Assembly (NCBI GenBank): GCA_026874595.1
Contig: CM049317.1
Location: 26,630,401-26,694,400, forward strand
Length of the DNA stretch: 64,000 nucleotides
From: Sipunculus nudus
Taxonomy: Eukaryota; Annelida; Sipuncula; Golfingiida; Sipunculidae
Direction of reading: 5' to 3'
The notes under the pieces were generated by a model, which saw nothing but the letters and a program-made list of their open reading frames with translations, did not search any database and was not told where the DNA came from. The translations under genes and the position numbers were made by a program. This document shows positions 1 to 14,438 of this stretch, in pieces. Positions within the stretch are counted from its first letter, which is position 1. The number at the start of each line of letters is the position of its first letter.

Positions 1-1855
1 GTGCTGACACCTACCTACTTTATTTTCATACTTTAAGGTGCTGCCATCTACCAGTTATTCATCAATTTAATTCATCAATCCAAGCATAGGTAAATCGGTC
101 TGATTTAGGCATGTCACATACCCTGGAGCCAAATTCACACAGGCTTAGCCATTAACTTCAATTGAAAGTATTAGTTTTCCTTTCTGGATGATCACTCGGG
201 ATGTCCATTATTGATTTAATGGTCTACACGTCCGGGCATGTCCTGGATCATCAATATTCGGAAATCTTTATTCACTTGGAGTCTAAACTTTTAAGAGTTT
301 CTATAACGTTGTCTTTCTGGTTCGGTACCGGTTCCGAGGGATTGTCCACCTGAGCCATAAATTATAACAGCATGTACCTATAAATTGTCCGGTACAATGT
401 TTGAGGCCTTGCTTGTCAAATTTATTGGGTACCAAAGGCTTTCTTACCGGAGCAAGCAGCCTGGAACAGCACTTGCTACAGTAGGAACCGCTTAACAATT
501 TTGCCATGATTACAGCTACCGGTTCCTAAGGCGATAGTCCTCTTTTAACTTTTGAGGATCAATGGATGCCATTTTCCTAAACATTCGCCCGTCATACATT
601 GCATGGTAAAATGTTAAATTGTTATTGGCTAAAAATTAGTAGATACCAAGAACCCAGGAAAGAAACAATATCCTATTTTCTTCACAGTATGTCCCCATAT
701 TTTCTGATATACTGATTTTTCACCAGTATGTTTGATAAAAACAAAAATGCTTATATGTTCAACATCTTTATATGATAATATATAGTTTTTTAGTCTTCAA
801 AATACACAAGGAACATGTGCTCATTTTTTTTTTGGACAGTTCCGTCCTAGGATCTGTAGGGAAAACTTTCACCGTACTGTACTTTAGCGCTTGGAAGCCC
901 GTTGGTCAAGTGAACATACTATAGGTAAAAAGGCACTAACGGTCTCCACATACGTGTTCGTCCCCCTAAGGGACTACATTGCTATTACCGGTCCCAGTGT
1001 TTTTTCTATAAGCAACGGCTGTAGTAGAAAGGTGTGTCACAGCATGCCAACTCAGTCGAACTGTGATCGCTAGAACAATGGCGGCTCCAGATTTAACCGT
1101 TAAGCTTACCCTAACACTAGTAAATGATGATGAACTTTGATGTCCTATATCATAATGGGAGAAAACCATTTGAGTAAAAACATATTGTGATTGTCAAGAA
1201 TACTTCGAATTGAATGAAAGACTTGGTCCTTAGGCATCGCCCTTATTGTGCATCAATAACACTGGTGAGCTATTCAATTTTTTCTGTGTAAAATTGCTAA
1301 CATAAAATCCCATCAAGTATGTAGCCAACCATACATGATAAAAGCATAATACCACGGCACAGGTACCAGAAGGACATTAGCACTCAAATAATCCATGCAA
1401 ACTTCAAGAAAAAGTTAAATCAACAGGAAAACTGATGACCCCTGCTGAATTTACGGACCATGTGCTCCTCCTGACCTTTGGCCTATTAGCTGACCCGGAG
1501 TCACTCTGTGGCACAGTTAACAACACGTGACTCTGGATTTCTGGGACCTTATATGTCATGTCGGAACGCACGTGTGCGAACGTATTTTTACGAAAATAAG
1601 CAGTTATTCATGTTGGGTGTCGCTGCATTGGTATGTTCCCGTTTATTCGGCCGAGTCATTATCCGTTTTTTGCTTATGATTTAGGAAAATTATATCTGGA
1701 CTATTTAAAAAAAATATTCATATAGAATCCGAAGAACATGGCAGTCTGTAATGGTGTTCATTCAGGAACCCTTCTTTTCATAGACTATGCAATATTCTTT
1801 CATTCATCATAAATAGGAAAGATAAATAAGATAAAAAACACAGAATGTACTTCCT
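1..1855. other. 3' flank of the mosaic gene, no gene recognised
   Basis: I find no supported gene, RNA or named repeat here. Short open frames on both strands (for example 301-507 minus and 966-1169 minus) have no domain, no splice context and ordinary AT-rich composition. An ATG at 1077 with a good Kozak context opens a frame of only about 20 codons. Confidence 0.5.
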
Positions 1856-1861
1856 TTTATT
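1856..1861 (-). terminator. putative polyadenylation signal AATAAA
   Basis: TTTATT on the plus strand reads AATAAA on the minus strand, about 105 nt past the stop codon at 1964-1966. A second AATAAA at 1956-1961 lies only 3 nt past the stop and is a less likely signal. No cleavage site can be placed from sequence alone. Confidence 0.5.
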
Positions 1862-1963
1862 ACCGAAATGTTAACGATGTGATAACATGTTCTTTCATCT
1901 AATCATGTTAAAACAGTGATAACACACGGACACCGAGAAATCTCGGGACTGATCTTTTATTCC

Positions 1964-2193
1964 CTAGACTATTTGAAATTTTTCTTTATCGAGTGTCATT
2001 AACTTCTTATTTACGGACTCAAAGAAATCCATATCATTCTCTGCCCCTGTTACGTGCACATCGTAATCTCCTACCCATTTTGCTTGGTTGGTGAACTTGG
2101 CAAAGTCACTTCGCACGCAGCGGAATGCATTCTTCAAGTCCTCGCTGAGTGGCTCGTCAGCAGGTGAAACGAGTTCCCCAACGTGAGCGTAAC
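1964..2193 (-). CDS. exon 27: terminal exon, Vps62-like C-terminus
   Basis: The acceptor AG lies at 2195-2194 and the TAG stop at 1966-1964; the exon encodes residues 1290-1365. The first residues, GYAHVGELVSP, followed by a segment ending FRCVRSDF, match the Vps62/DUF946 pattern (G-Y-x-x-[LV]-G-[DE] ... R-C-V-x-x-D). They also match the second half of exon 24 in the same gene. The final 35 residues are acidic and lysine-rich with no recognised motif. Confidence 0.8.
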
Positions 2194-5100
2194 CTTCAAT
2201 ATATATTGAAATGGTATTACGTAATTTGACAGTCTCTCTTATTAATTTATCATAGCATATTAATATTATAAAAGAACAATCTTGAGAGAATGGAAACCAT
2301 AACACACAGGTCAGGAACAAACACCCTTTCTATCTCTCACACTTGATTGCTGAAAAACTGAAATAATTAGTTTGAGTCTTCATTAAAAATAATCAGACAT
2401 TTCTTTTCCGTCTAGTTAAAAAAGAAGCAATGCTTTTACGATTTCATGAAAATTATGTTTCGATTGAATACGTGACATCCCCAAATTCCAGGTATGATTC
2501 AATAAAAAATGTATTTCACCTCTTATGACAGAGAATTAACGATTATAACACAAGGTGAATGTAACCTGTTCTTTCCGACATTCCAATGCCTTTCTACTGA
2601 ATAAACATTCAGAATCCGATGTCACAGAGAACACCAATATTCAAAATGTTATGTTGCGTTTATATGTTTTCAATTATTATCGCGCAGCAATCTTCTTGTA
2701 TTAATATGTACATATCTACGTGAACTGAACTGTTAAAGTATACTTATAAGAAATGAAAACTTACCACCTTAAATCAATTGTTTAAGTATGCTGATAAGAA
2801 ATAAAAACTTACCACCCTTACAATATACTCCATACTTAATAAATCCCTCAAAGGCAGGCCCAGGAGAAATCGAATCTGGTAGACTGAGAAGGTCCTGTGA
2901 GAATTGTTCAGTTGCCACGTATATATTCTTTGTATATGTGGCAACATTGCCTTCCACAGCAACAAAACCCAGTATGTATTGACCTTGTTCCAGTTCCGGT
3001 CTGAAGTACGTTACTCTCCCTTTGGTGCCCACCAGGATAGCACTTTTGGCTGCCGTTATGCGCAAAAATACTACAAAAATTAAAATAATACAGTCAAGTT
3101 TTTACATAACAAATACATAGAGTAGATAAAGATCAAACTGCTTTGTAGATCACTATACTGATAGACATTAGGCAAGATATCATATCGAAGAGGTTTTGGT
3201 TGTTAAAAGCAAACTTGTTCAATTTTATGGATTGTGTTATGAATTTTGAACGGACCTGTGAGTTTTATTTCAGACAGAACCTAACCAGCCATACGATAAA
3301 GTTACTAAACTACGCTGATCTGGTCACCTTATATGTGCTGTGAGGATTGTGCGTGAAAGACAGAGGCCCATTGATTACGCCACTGATTTTCTTAAACTAA
3401 TTCTTGATCATTATACACTTGCAGCATTTGAAAAGTGCAGTTAAACATTTCGGAAGTCTCAAAGATTATTTCATGATTTCCTGTAGTAGATGAACAGCTT
3501 AATAATGTATTATCATTTGTCCGAAATCCAGCTGAGTTTGGCGCATCATAAACGTAACCACTGAACCGATCAAGTGCCTCGTCCTACCTCCTTGTAACCA
3601 CAAAGCAAAACGATATACTATATTAAGAACAATCCCAGAACGTCATGGATAATCTCACCAATCATATATAAGTTTGTTACCCCCCTATTGTTTATAAGAC
3701 GTGTATACTGTGTTCTGTTTTCTTTGGATAAATTGGATTTTACTGAGCGTTTTGATTTCGGACCCACCACGTGCAAGAATGATAATGATTCATGCAAATT
3801 CATGGCCCTGGTGGAGCAACGTCATTTCGCGCAGAAGAGTGAAAGTATGTTTATAGTATTGTACAGAGATTTACCTATATGACGAAATTCAGCCCAAACT
3901 CAGAGGGAGAATGTCATAATTTCTCTCCTACTTGTATATTTAGGTTCTTGTTTTAAAATTCCTCAAAAAAAAAAAAATAAAATTTGTTCGTGTCTTAAAA
4001 AAGTCTTCTTAATTACGCCATTTGATTGGACAGCCTAATATAATTTCAATTATTAAATGCAGTATAATAAACAATAAGGTATTTAGAAAGAAGCTACGGG
4101 GTGGTTCACGAATCTCTCTGATTGATTCCTTGAATGTAAAATCTCATATACCAGACATATAATTGTTTCCCTAAAAGATATACAATATGTCCCCTAAGCT
4201 GTACGTTCTCCTTCTAGTGGTTGCTCAGTAATTCAACAGGTAGATAGAAAAGCGAAAATAAAAATTGTCTTCTGATACCATACAGCTTTTACCATTGCTA
4301 TTAGGCCAAGTGGAAATAATAACCAAAAGAACAATGATAATTGAATGAGGAGGATATGTGAATAACTTGACGCTCATCTCAACTTGAATCCAGAGAGAGG
4401 TTTCCACACACAAGAAACAGATGAATATCTCGCTTTCAAATTGCAGTTTATTTTTTTTCAACCAGGACACATTGGTCGTTATATCGGTATAGAATTGATA
4501 TGTGCAGGATACAACATGTCGCACATACCGGCAACATATGCGTACTTTAGATAAAATTACACGATAAAGAGCCAAAGTTAAATATCTTTAATAAAAGCAA
4601 ATTAAACAGCAATTTGAGGGGATCATATGTATTTATGTATAGTTAGCCATGTTTTTTTCACATAAATGTTAAATGATATTTACATCATATAGTATCAGAA
4701 AACTTGGTACATTTACCCTTGATTCTTTCAGATTGTGTTGATAACCTTATTGCCAGAATAACTGGCAAAGCTGATTTCTCGAGTCGTAAGTCTGCGACCT
4801 GCGAGTCTGATTTTGTGAACGCTAGTCCGGTCTCGAGTTCAGCTCAGGACTCAAGTCCTTTATCACTGATTATATGTCATGTAGAATATGTACATCCAAC
4901 TCAGGTTAATGAGTGAAAGACAAAGTCCTGAACCGAATCTACTGAAAGGTTGATATGTATTTACACCAATACAGCAACTGTTACACAACTTATTTTTTTA
5001 ATGACCGAACGATTAATAGTACAAACATGTAAATTTTAAATGTTTAATATAAGACGATTTACTCACATTCAGCGGTCCCCACATCTGGGTTGAATGATGC

Positions 5101-6619
5101 TGAAATAATACAAACCAAAAGTCAGTATTGTGTTTAATATGGAGCTATGCATACATTGACCGATCAAAGTCATCAGGTGGTCGGGAATTCCATATCAATG
5201 ACTCTGTGTGTTAGAAATCATATCTTTCTTCAGCTGACTATGCTCTGCTTTCTGAGCAAACATGATAACAAGAATGCTCAGTGTGTTAAAACTTAATCAA
5301 TACAAAACCTACAATTAGTAATTTTAATCAAGGAACTAGTGCCACCTCATTATCTAGAGACTGGTATTTAAAAATATGGGTGAAATACATTGATTTATTT
5401 ACATTAGTATGCTAATATACAAAATGCAGAGGTACAATACAAAATTTTGTCCGACACCAGGACTAAGTCAAACTGAAGTCTCTGTCATTGCCCTTAGCAC
5501 ATTATCTGTCTGCATACTAGGGTGACAGATAAATAAGTATGTTTAATACAATAATTATAAACCGTGAAGGGAACTTACTGAGACAAAATGTTTATGTCAA
5601 ATGTTTATGCACAATGTTTGTTTAATGCAACATCATATGACACACTGTTCTTGTTTTACCGTTGGATTATCATACATTTCGAGCGTATTCTCGAATTAGC
5701 TGCTTGTTCCTTCGGTCGAAGTGGTTCCTAGGTGAAAATATTAAAGTGCCACTTGTGTGACTTTCATAACATTAAAAAAATGGACGTCCCTCTAGACTTT
5801 TAGAAACTAATTAGATTATCTTAATTCAATGTTGAATATCTTCGTGTTTTATCATACCTAAAACAACTTTTCAAAGACCGTATTTTTGCATTAGTTTTAT
5901 TTCAAATAATACTTTTTTCGAGTTTATTATAAAGAAAATATGTCCTAAACAGACCCAACAAAACTGGGATTACTATTAGTGTTATTTTTTTTTTTTCCAG
6001 TGGCCACAGATCGTTCTCTTTAAATGTTTGCATAAGTGTTATTTTAAAATAAAAGTTTTCAGTTCATTATCAGGAAAATATATTCTCAACAAACCCATCA
6101 AAACTGGGGTTACTGTATTTTTCTTTTGGCCACAGATCGTCCTCTTCAGGATAGAGTCATAACTAAGCCGTAATCGATGTCTTTCAGGCGGTAAATTGAC
6201 ATAAAAATCGTGCTGCGCAGATAAAAATACCGTATATATTTATGTATTATGACATCGTCTTTATTTTGGTACAATAACATTTAAATTTTAGTCCAAAATC
6301 ATAACTAACAAGTTTGCAAAACACATTGATAAGTAGTACAATTGAAAGAATGGATTGCTGATACAAATCAGTGACAAACAATGTATTTATCAATCATTTC
6401 TGAAGCCAGAAATCTCGAACATTGAATAGTTGGTATGCTGTGATACATGACCACTTTAGACAGTGGATGGTTGGGTAAGGGCAAGTTACCACAACTAAAC
6501 TTAAGCCTCACTTAATTGGTGTACAGCACTAAAGGGTAGCGAGATGCAGTATTGATACAGGCGCTAATATAGTCGACATCTTGTCAAGCCCGATTCAAGC
6601 TGACGAGCTGATATATATA

Positions 6620-6686
<67 letters not shown>

Positions 6687-8753
6687 ATGTGTGCTATATC
6701 ATAAGGAATGGGATCGGATATATCTGACTTACTGTAGATGATTGGATTTGTGTCGACAGTGTGACTCCTCTTCAAACAGTATGCGAGGCCTGTTGGAGGG
6801 CTATTCCAAGATAGTGCTACCCTATAGAATCGAGCCACAAGGTCCGTCGCGGGACGGTTTGGTAACACTTGGTATAGATAAGCCCCGCCGGTAGCAGTAT
6901 GGTATGTTTCACCGTATTTGCACTGCTTGACAAAATCTTTTGAAATGCAGCGGAATTTTGCATTGACTGGGTAGTCCCCGTCTGTCTCTTTCCCTAGAGG
7001 TATTGTGACATCTCCGAGAGACACATAGCCTGAGGAAATACATGAATGAAGCACCTTATCCTATGTCTAGTACGTTCATGATAAGTACGACATAACACCA
7101 ATCCAAATATGTTCATATTCATTACAGTTTTAGACATAATCTTTCAAATTTAATCATACATTTCACACAATGTAAAAGTTGATCAGATTTTTTTTGTGCC
7201 CTGATTGAAAAGAATAAAACAAAAATATTAAACTTATGTTTTGTAGTTGTTAGTACAATTAAATATAATTATTTACTTTTCATCACAGAATACACATTGT
7301 AACTTCATGATCGTCAAATCTCATATAGAGTTGATCCTGAGCATAGATGAAATTCGATCCAGTTTATTGTGGAGACTGGTTATACGAGCTAAAAAAATGA
7401 CGGTAAAACAAAAGAAAAACTTCCTTTCATGGAATTGGCTGTTTATTGATAAAGTAAAAATTTTATAGTTAGTACAGATATATTGAATATTCATCATTTT
7501 TAATTACTATAAAAATTATAAAACATACAATGTACACATGGTCTATTCGACTTGAAGTGCCTAAAAACAGGAGTTGATAATTTTGTGTCCACCGCTAATT
7601 AATAACATCTACGTAGATCGGTCCATTTCAATTTATCTTGAGCGGGTGTTATTACAGCTAATAAATATAAGATTTCCAAATACATTCAGTAACTTTTGTT
7701 TATAAGGAAGGGTTCATCTATCGCTGAACTATTAACATAACTGCAGCACCTCAGCAGCATCACTACTTAGTCTCAGCTGAAAATAACTTGCCAAACATAA
7801 TGTTGTAACGTGAGGTAATACAGTTCCAATGTATTAATATAAAGTGACCAAGCTTAAAGTTGATGTATCAACAAACAGGCCCAGGGTTTGTCTATGATTC
7901 TTGATCATCTAAAGCCAGTGCTGGCATGGTACATGTGGCAATAGGACAATGCAAACACCTCGCATGTACTTATCATACAACTGCCGTTTGTTATAATGAA
8001 ACAGGCACTCTATCCCTGACGTGTTTTAGTCCATGTTCGCAACAGAAAAGTAACAGCTATTAGAGTCCAGTTACTGTTACAGGAAAAATGTCTTGTCTTT
8101 TACTGGAACTCGTAATATTACTATTAATTTCACTATGACAAAATGCAGATTTCACGATATAGTCCTATGTAGCAACTGTTTTGCATAATATAAATATTGG
8201 CTGTGGTACTACTCATCCAAAAATTGATTTTTTTTTATTTGATTGAGGTAAAGGTGAGGGAATTAAGTTCCCCGACCACCCAAATGAGACAATCTTTTGT
8301 ATTAATCTTAGAAAGAGTATAATGCACCGGTTGATTTTAGAGGGGTTGTCTACGTAACTTTCAAACTAGCTTGTCTAATCGCACGGGAATCATGCCGATC
8401 TTGCGTATCGCAATAAGGGAATTAAGCGCTGTCACGGAACCTTATAACAACAGATCACGTAGTCGTGACGAGCATAAATTTTGTTACGGAGAAAAAAAAT
8501 CAGCTTCTGTAACACAAGGCAGCGTGAAAAGTTTAGGGGAATGAATAAAGAAGTCAGTGTTTTTTGTTAGCAAATAATTACAATTAATTCTTAAAACAAT
8601 CCTAACATTACAATACACTAAATCAATACAATTTCACAGTATAATAACAGTATAACAGTAAATCAATACAAATACACAGTATAACAAATAAAATATACTG
8701 TACGAGAGTGTCCGGATTCTTGGCTTAGATTCTGGATACCTGATATATTATAC

Positions 8754-8805
<52 letters not shown>

Positions 8806-11800
8806 GGAACGGATTCAGAAACTCAAGCTTCCTCCGTTTGATGTGCTATTCTCATTTCTAGAGCGTTTTGAGCGTTAAGCGCCGAGTCAACATTGCGATC
8901 GTGAGATTTTGGCTTTATACTGAAGTCCTTCGTTCCATTGAAATGCGCTTGATACTTACACGCAGTTATCTGTTATTGACGCCATAGACTATGATACCAG
9001 ATGACTGAGGAATATTATTGTGACAAGTTTCGTACTTGTAGGCAGGAGCGTGGCGAAACTCCCCGTTTGAGGTAATCTAGGGCTCGAGTTTGAGAGGTCC
9101 CTTGCGTATTCCACACGATTTGTGGACCAAACGTGATACGAACGCAGTAATAAAAACGACATACCCTGTTTCATGTTACCACGTTCTCGATCTCAAGTTG
9201 CGCGATGCATGTGCGATAGCTCGGGAGGCTTTAAGTAAATCCGCGGAGCGGTATAAGTCGTTTTACGATGAAGGTAAACACAAATTCGTGATCAGAGATG
9301 AGGTATTATTGCTGCTCCCGACGGACCGAAAAAACTATTATTTAAAAAGAAATGCGACCTAGGTGACTTAGACTATCGGATCAAACGTGCCATTACCATC
9401 AACGGTGCGCAGCCAAACAAAACGTCACGTGCAGGTAAATCGGTGCAAATCAAGCGACCGCGACATGAGATACACAATCTGTTAGCCCAGTAAGGGGAAG
9501 TTGTCACAGATGTCCCAAAACTCACCGATGACATAGAATGTAACATTCGTGTGACGTCCAATACATCCGTGAAGGCGAAACAGTATCGTTTACGATTCGA
9601 GTTGAGAGAAACCATTCGATTGCAAATCAACAAAATGTTAGAACTAGGTATTCTTGAGAAATCGGAGTCGAGCATTGCGTCACCCTGTTTCACTTTGTGT
9701 AAGTCAGACGGAAAGATTAGATTCGTGATCGATTACCGTTATTTGAATCAGTTGTATTTGATCCAGAATCGATGCCGGAACCAAAAATTTTGTTCACCGA
9801 TGTAGCCAACAGTCGGTATTATGCGGAGATTGATTTAACGAAAGGCTACTGGCAGATTCGGAGGAATCTAGAGACAAAACGGCGTTTGTAACGATTGACG
9901 GAAATTACCAATTTAGCTTAATGCCTTTCGGATAATTGACCGCAGGAGCAGTTTTTAATCGTATGATGAGAAATTTGTTAAGCGTTATGCTGAATGTGAT
10001 TTGTTACTTTGATTATATGCTGATACATGCAGAATCGTGGGCCGAGCTCATGAGATAACTGCTAGCTAGGTTAGCGCGTGCGAAGCGTGGCTTAACCAAC
10101 GAACACCTTTATAGGTAATCGCAGCCTGAATTTTTTGGGCCGCCTCTTAGGTATCGGATACATGGCTTCAAACCAAGAAAATCCAGAGCATAGAAAGAAC
10201 GAGAACAAAGAAAGCCCTTATGGGCCTCCCTACGGCTTACCGGTTATTACCAGAAGTTCATAACAAATCACGCAGAGATAACGGTCCCGCAAACAGACCT
10301 TACGCGGAAAGATCGTAAAACAAACTAGAATGGAAGGAGGTCCAGGAAATGCTGCCCGATTTCAGTAAAGGTTCTACCTAAAATGCGAGGCGTTGGAATC
10401 AGGAGCATCCTGTTACGTGGTACATAAAACGGACCGAACTTTCTCGCTACTGAAGCATGCTTTGCTGGCGAAGCGGTTGGAACGCCAGACATGTGCGCCA
10501 CCGACTTGGGTTCGAATCCAAGATCGGCCCAGAATTTTCCCCTGAGCACTTTGTCTTCGTAATAAAATGGGGGCTCGTCCAACGTAACGGTAAACTTTGT
10601 GGCCCAGGGAATAATGGTACGGGGTGACATAAAAATGGACCGAACTGTCAGGGTAGAGAAGCATGCTTTTCTAGCGAAGCGGTTGGAACGCCGGAAATGT
10701 GCGCCACCGACATGGGTTCGAGTCCCGGATTGGCTCAATAATTTTCCCCTGAACAATTTGTCTGGGTAAAAATATGGGGCTCGTCAAACGTAACGGTAAA
10801 CGTTGTGGCCCAGGGAGTAAGCTCACCAACGTGTAACTCATAGGATAGTAAGTCTTGTTCTGATAGCAGAACGCTCTTAAGAGGGAGTGTGTTATGAGGT
10901 GACATAAAAGCGGACCGGACTGTCTCGCTAGGAAGTTTGTTTTTCTGGCGAAACGATGGAACGCCGGACATGTGCGCCACCGACATGAGTTCGGGTCCCG
11001 GATCGGCCGAGAATTTTCCCCTGAGAAATCTGTCTGCGTAACAATTACTATGCAGGAACACGATGGGATGATGCATCCGATTGCTTATGCAAGCTGAAAC
11101 TACTCTACTATCGAGAGATAGTGTATGGCAAATGTTTTGGCAGTATAAACATTTGAAATGTACTTGTCGTGAAGACCTTTCACCATACAAACTGACAATA
11201 AACCTGTCTAATGCATTAGCAAGGCCAAGTGTGTGAACAAGACATTGATGAGGTGGGCTTAAATACTGCATGAGTTTAGATTTGAGAGACAGGCAGTTTC
11301 TGGTATGTTCAAACATGGGCCAGCTTTCCTGAGCAGGTTACCAGAGCGTTGAACGGGATTAGTATTTGGTATTTCTTACATTAGATAGTGTATTTAGATA
11401 TAACTTGTATGATATTTTTACACAACTTAACATGGAGCAGTAATGTATAATGTCCGTACCTAACGTATAAGTGTTGAATAATGTCTTTACTTAATTTATT
11501 ATGGATCGATACTGCGCATCGAGAAAACACCGTGTATTCGGGGGCAGTGATGTCACAAGAGGTTTGTAACTTTTTGTACATATAAAGGCCAGGGGTGTGT
11601 TTTGCAGATTTTAGTTTTCATATGTAATTCATGTTTAGCCATTGGCGTGGGAAGGTTAGTTAGGAGTAACAGCTGGTCTTTATAATATCCACATCAAAGA
11701 GATATTTGGCGACCAGGGATATTTGTATTATCACATAAAAAAATTGTACCTTACCTTCAGGGCAAACGGCCCGATAAAAGGATACGACATAGTTAGATAT

Positions 11801-12505
11801 TAATTTTTCAAAACGTAATGGTGGCGTGAGTACCCCTGAATCCAATGGCGTATCCCCTACTATGCCGGCTCCAATACGAAACATCATCCCTACAAACAAA
11901 CAAAAGTTTATTAGCAAATACCCGTACAACCACTACGAAATTGTAAAATAACATATGCTGCAATCGGCTACGCTGCCTTTCAACTTTTATAGATAACTTT
12001 GAGCTGGCCTTAGAAGCGGATCCTTGATTTTGTTACTGAGGAGTGGATTGAACCTTTGCTTAGGACTTATCTATGTCGGAGACTCTTTCAGAATAAAACG
12101 TATGATGTCCCGGAAGGGAAGAAATACTTTCTTCTTATGATATCTTCCCAGATATCAATACAAATATACCAGTGTTTGGCCCAATGCACACCTTGGCATG
12201 CGTGACTGAACATTTACATTAATCATCAATTACTGTTCGTTTCTGTGTAAAACTGGCCAGATCAAAGCCGTCCACATCTGTTTTGCGTTAGGCAGGCATT
12301 GTCACAACATCAGCCTTTGAGAAAATACACATTTTACTTGCCGGAACCAACTTTAAGTCCGGCTACAGGAAACACAAAACAATCATTCAGTCCCCACAGA
12401 GATGAAAAAGACTCGGAACACTCAAAGTCGGTCCAGAAGGAAACAAACACCACTTATTGAATTAGCTTGCGGGTCCCAAAGTTCGCATATATGTATGGAT
12501 AAATG

Positions 12506-12564
<59 letters not shown>

Positions 12565-13778
12565 CTTATAAAAGGAATTCGGTTCACGTCTGTTCGCAAT
12601 GTTCTCTAAAATAGCGTTGTGTACAATACTGTGCCATACATAATTTTAAAGATTATCCGGCAGTGACATAGGTGATATGAGAATAAATAATTTTAATGTA
12701 TATATAATTTTGATTGATTCTTCCGTTTTTACCGATTTTCACGGAGGTTAGATCGTGCACAGCCGAACTGCCTTCGGCAAAGACCGGATTTTCTTTATGG
12801 TTACCTCAAGCCCAGAATTAAGCCGATTTATAGACTACCGTGCATATGAATAACCTTGCTTTCAGTGACGGATTTATGCATGTTTGTGCTGACATTTGAC
12901 ATAGGCTCTGGCCCACGTGTGTGGTCAGTCAATGTGAAAAACACATGACTCTGGCTCGCTATGAAAAAAGATTGGTCTCTTACGATTAAAAAAGGTTGCA
13001 GCTGAAAAGGGGGAATGACCCCCTGGACTCCCCTTGGGTCCGCTTCTGCTACCAACGAGATATGCATATTTCCGTTTTCTTTTTTTACGTCAGGAACAGT
13101 TTCCTTGCCTTAAAACGTACATTTATTTCATCTTTCATGTCTTCCTACTCCAATTAAATTAGAGGTTAAGTTAAGCTTTGTTGAATGAATGTCTTCCTCA
13201 CATTAACCTGTACTTTAAACGTCAAAAAAAAGTAACCAGACAATGATCATCGAAAACCGGAGTGCCCCCGCGTCCCATTCCGATTCGCAAAATAAGGTAA
13301 ACATTACCCAGGTCTTCAAGGTCAACATACCGGTGTATGAATTTCTGAAGCGACTGGAGGATCACTCAAGCAGTGTATCGACAAGGTTATAAGTATATAT
13401 GGACGGTACGATGTTTAGGATTTATGTAATAGAGTAGTAAGATGCAGATAAAAATAAGTAGCAAACTTAAGATACAAGCAGCTGGACATAAAAACGTTTG
13501 ATGATCACAGAAGTGTTGTGCCTCAGAGAGGTACGCAAGTTTCTGTACAGTCATGCCAAACAACTGAAAATCTACATTTTCTTTTAATGCCTGAAAAAAA
13601 AGGACCCAACAATCCTCTCGATTAATACATATCCCCAACCCCGGCAAAAAGCCCGGGTCTATCAGCTTGTATATATAATGTTTAAGGAATCAAACGATTG
13701 CAAGTATCGTCTTTACAAATTAGTTTCTTACCGTTGTACGGCACTCTTCAGAACGGTATGACTGCAGTGGTTGTACAG

Positions 13779-13855
<77 letters not shown>

Positions 13856-14139
13856 TATAACCTACAGTAAAAGAGTACGCGTAGGCAAAGAGAAAGAGTG
13901 GTGCCTTTTATAATGACAAACTTGTATATTCACACACGAGCTATCCAAGCGCACAAGCTTCGTCGTCAGGTGATAAGTGGCAATAGGTAGATGTTTTTAT
14001 AAATTGTTTATATATTGATCATATATATGAAATTGAAATATTTCTCTATCCGTTCCCATTGATCACTTGAAGAAGAAGTCTGTGAAAGCTCGTGTGTAAA
14101 CAAACAATGTTGTCTATCTTAAAGGCGTCAATCTCTCTC

Positions 14140-14201
<62 letters not shown>

Positions 14202-14357
14202 TATATAATATTATATTATATTATATGTAGACGGTAACTGGGGTTGGGTTAAGCCCAAAACCCCTGACTCTTGGATCCGTCCTTGGATGCTGATAACATC
14301 CGCTGCACTGTATATGTAAAGGCACCAGTGTTATACATCGAAGTAATGAGGAAGTGA

Positions 14358-14438
<81 letters not shown>

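Noticed and set aside
1077-1140. Plus-strand start of a gene (ATGGCGGCTCC with strong Kozak context)
   Set aside because: The frame stops after about 20 codons; a GTAAAT could be a donor but no following exon is visible.
4225-4575. 116-codon minus-strand open frame
   Set aside because: No domain, no matching splice phases with its neighbours, AT-rich composition like the intron around it.
10461-10530. tRNA gene
   Set aside because: Box A and box B are present but the arms do not form a cloverleaf and the unit is repeated in tandem; treated as a SINE-like repeat. The same holds at 23740, 24829 and 33075.
10325-11316. Minus-strand open frames of 143 and 193 codons
   Set aside because: They lie antisense across the same repeat family and the Gypsy RNase H remnant.
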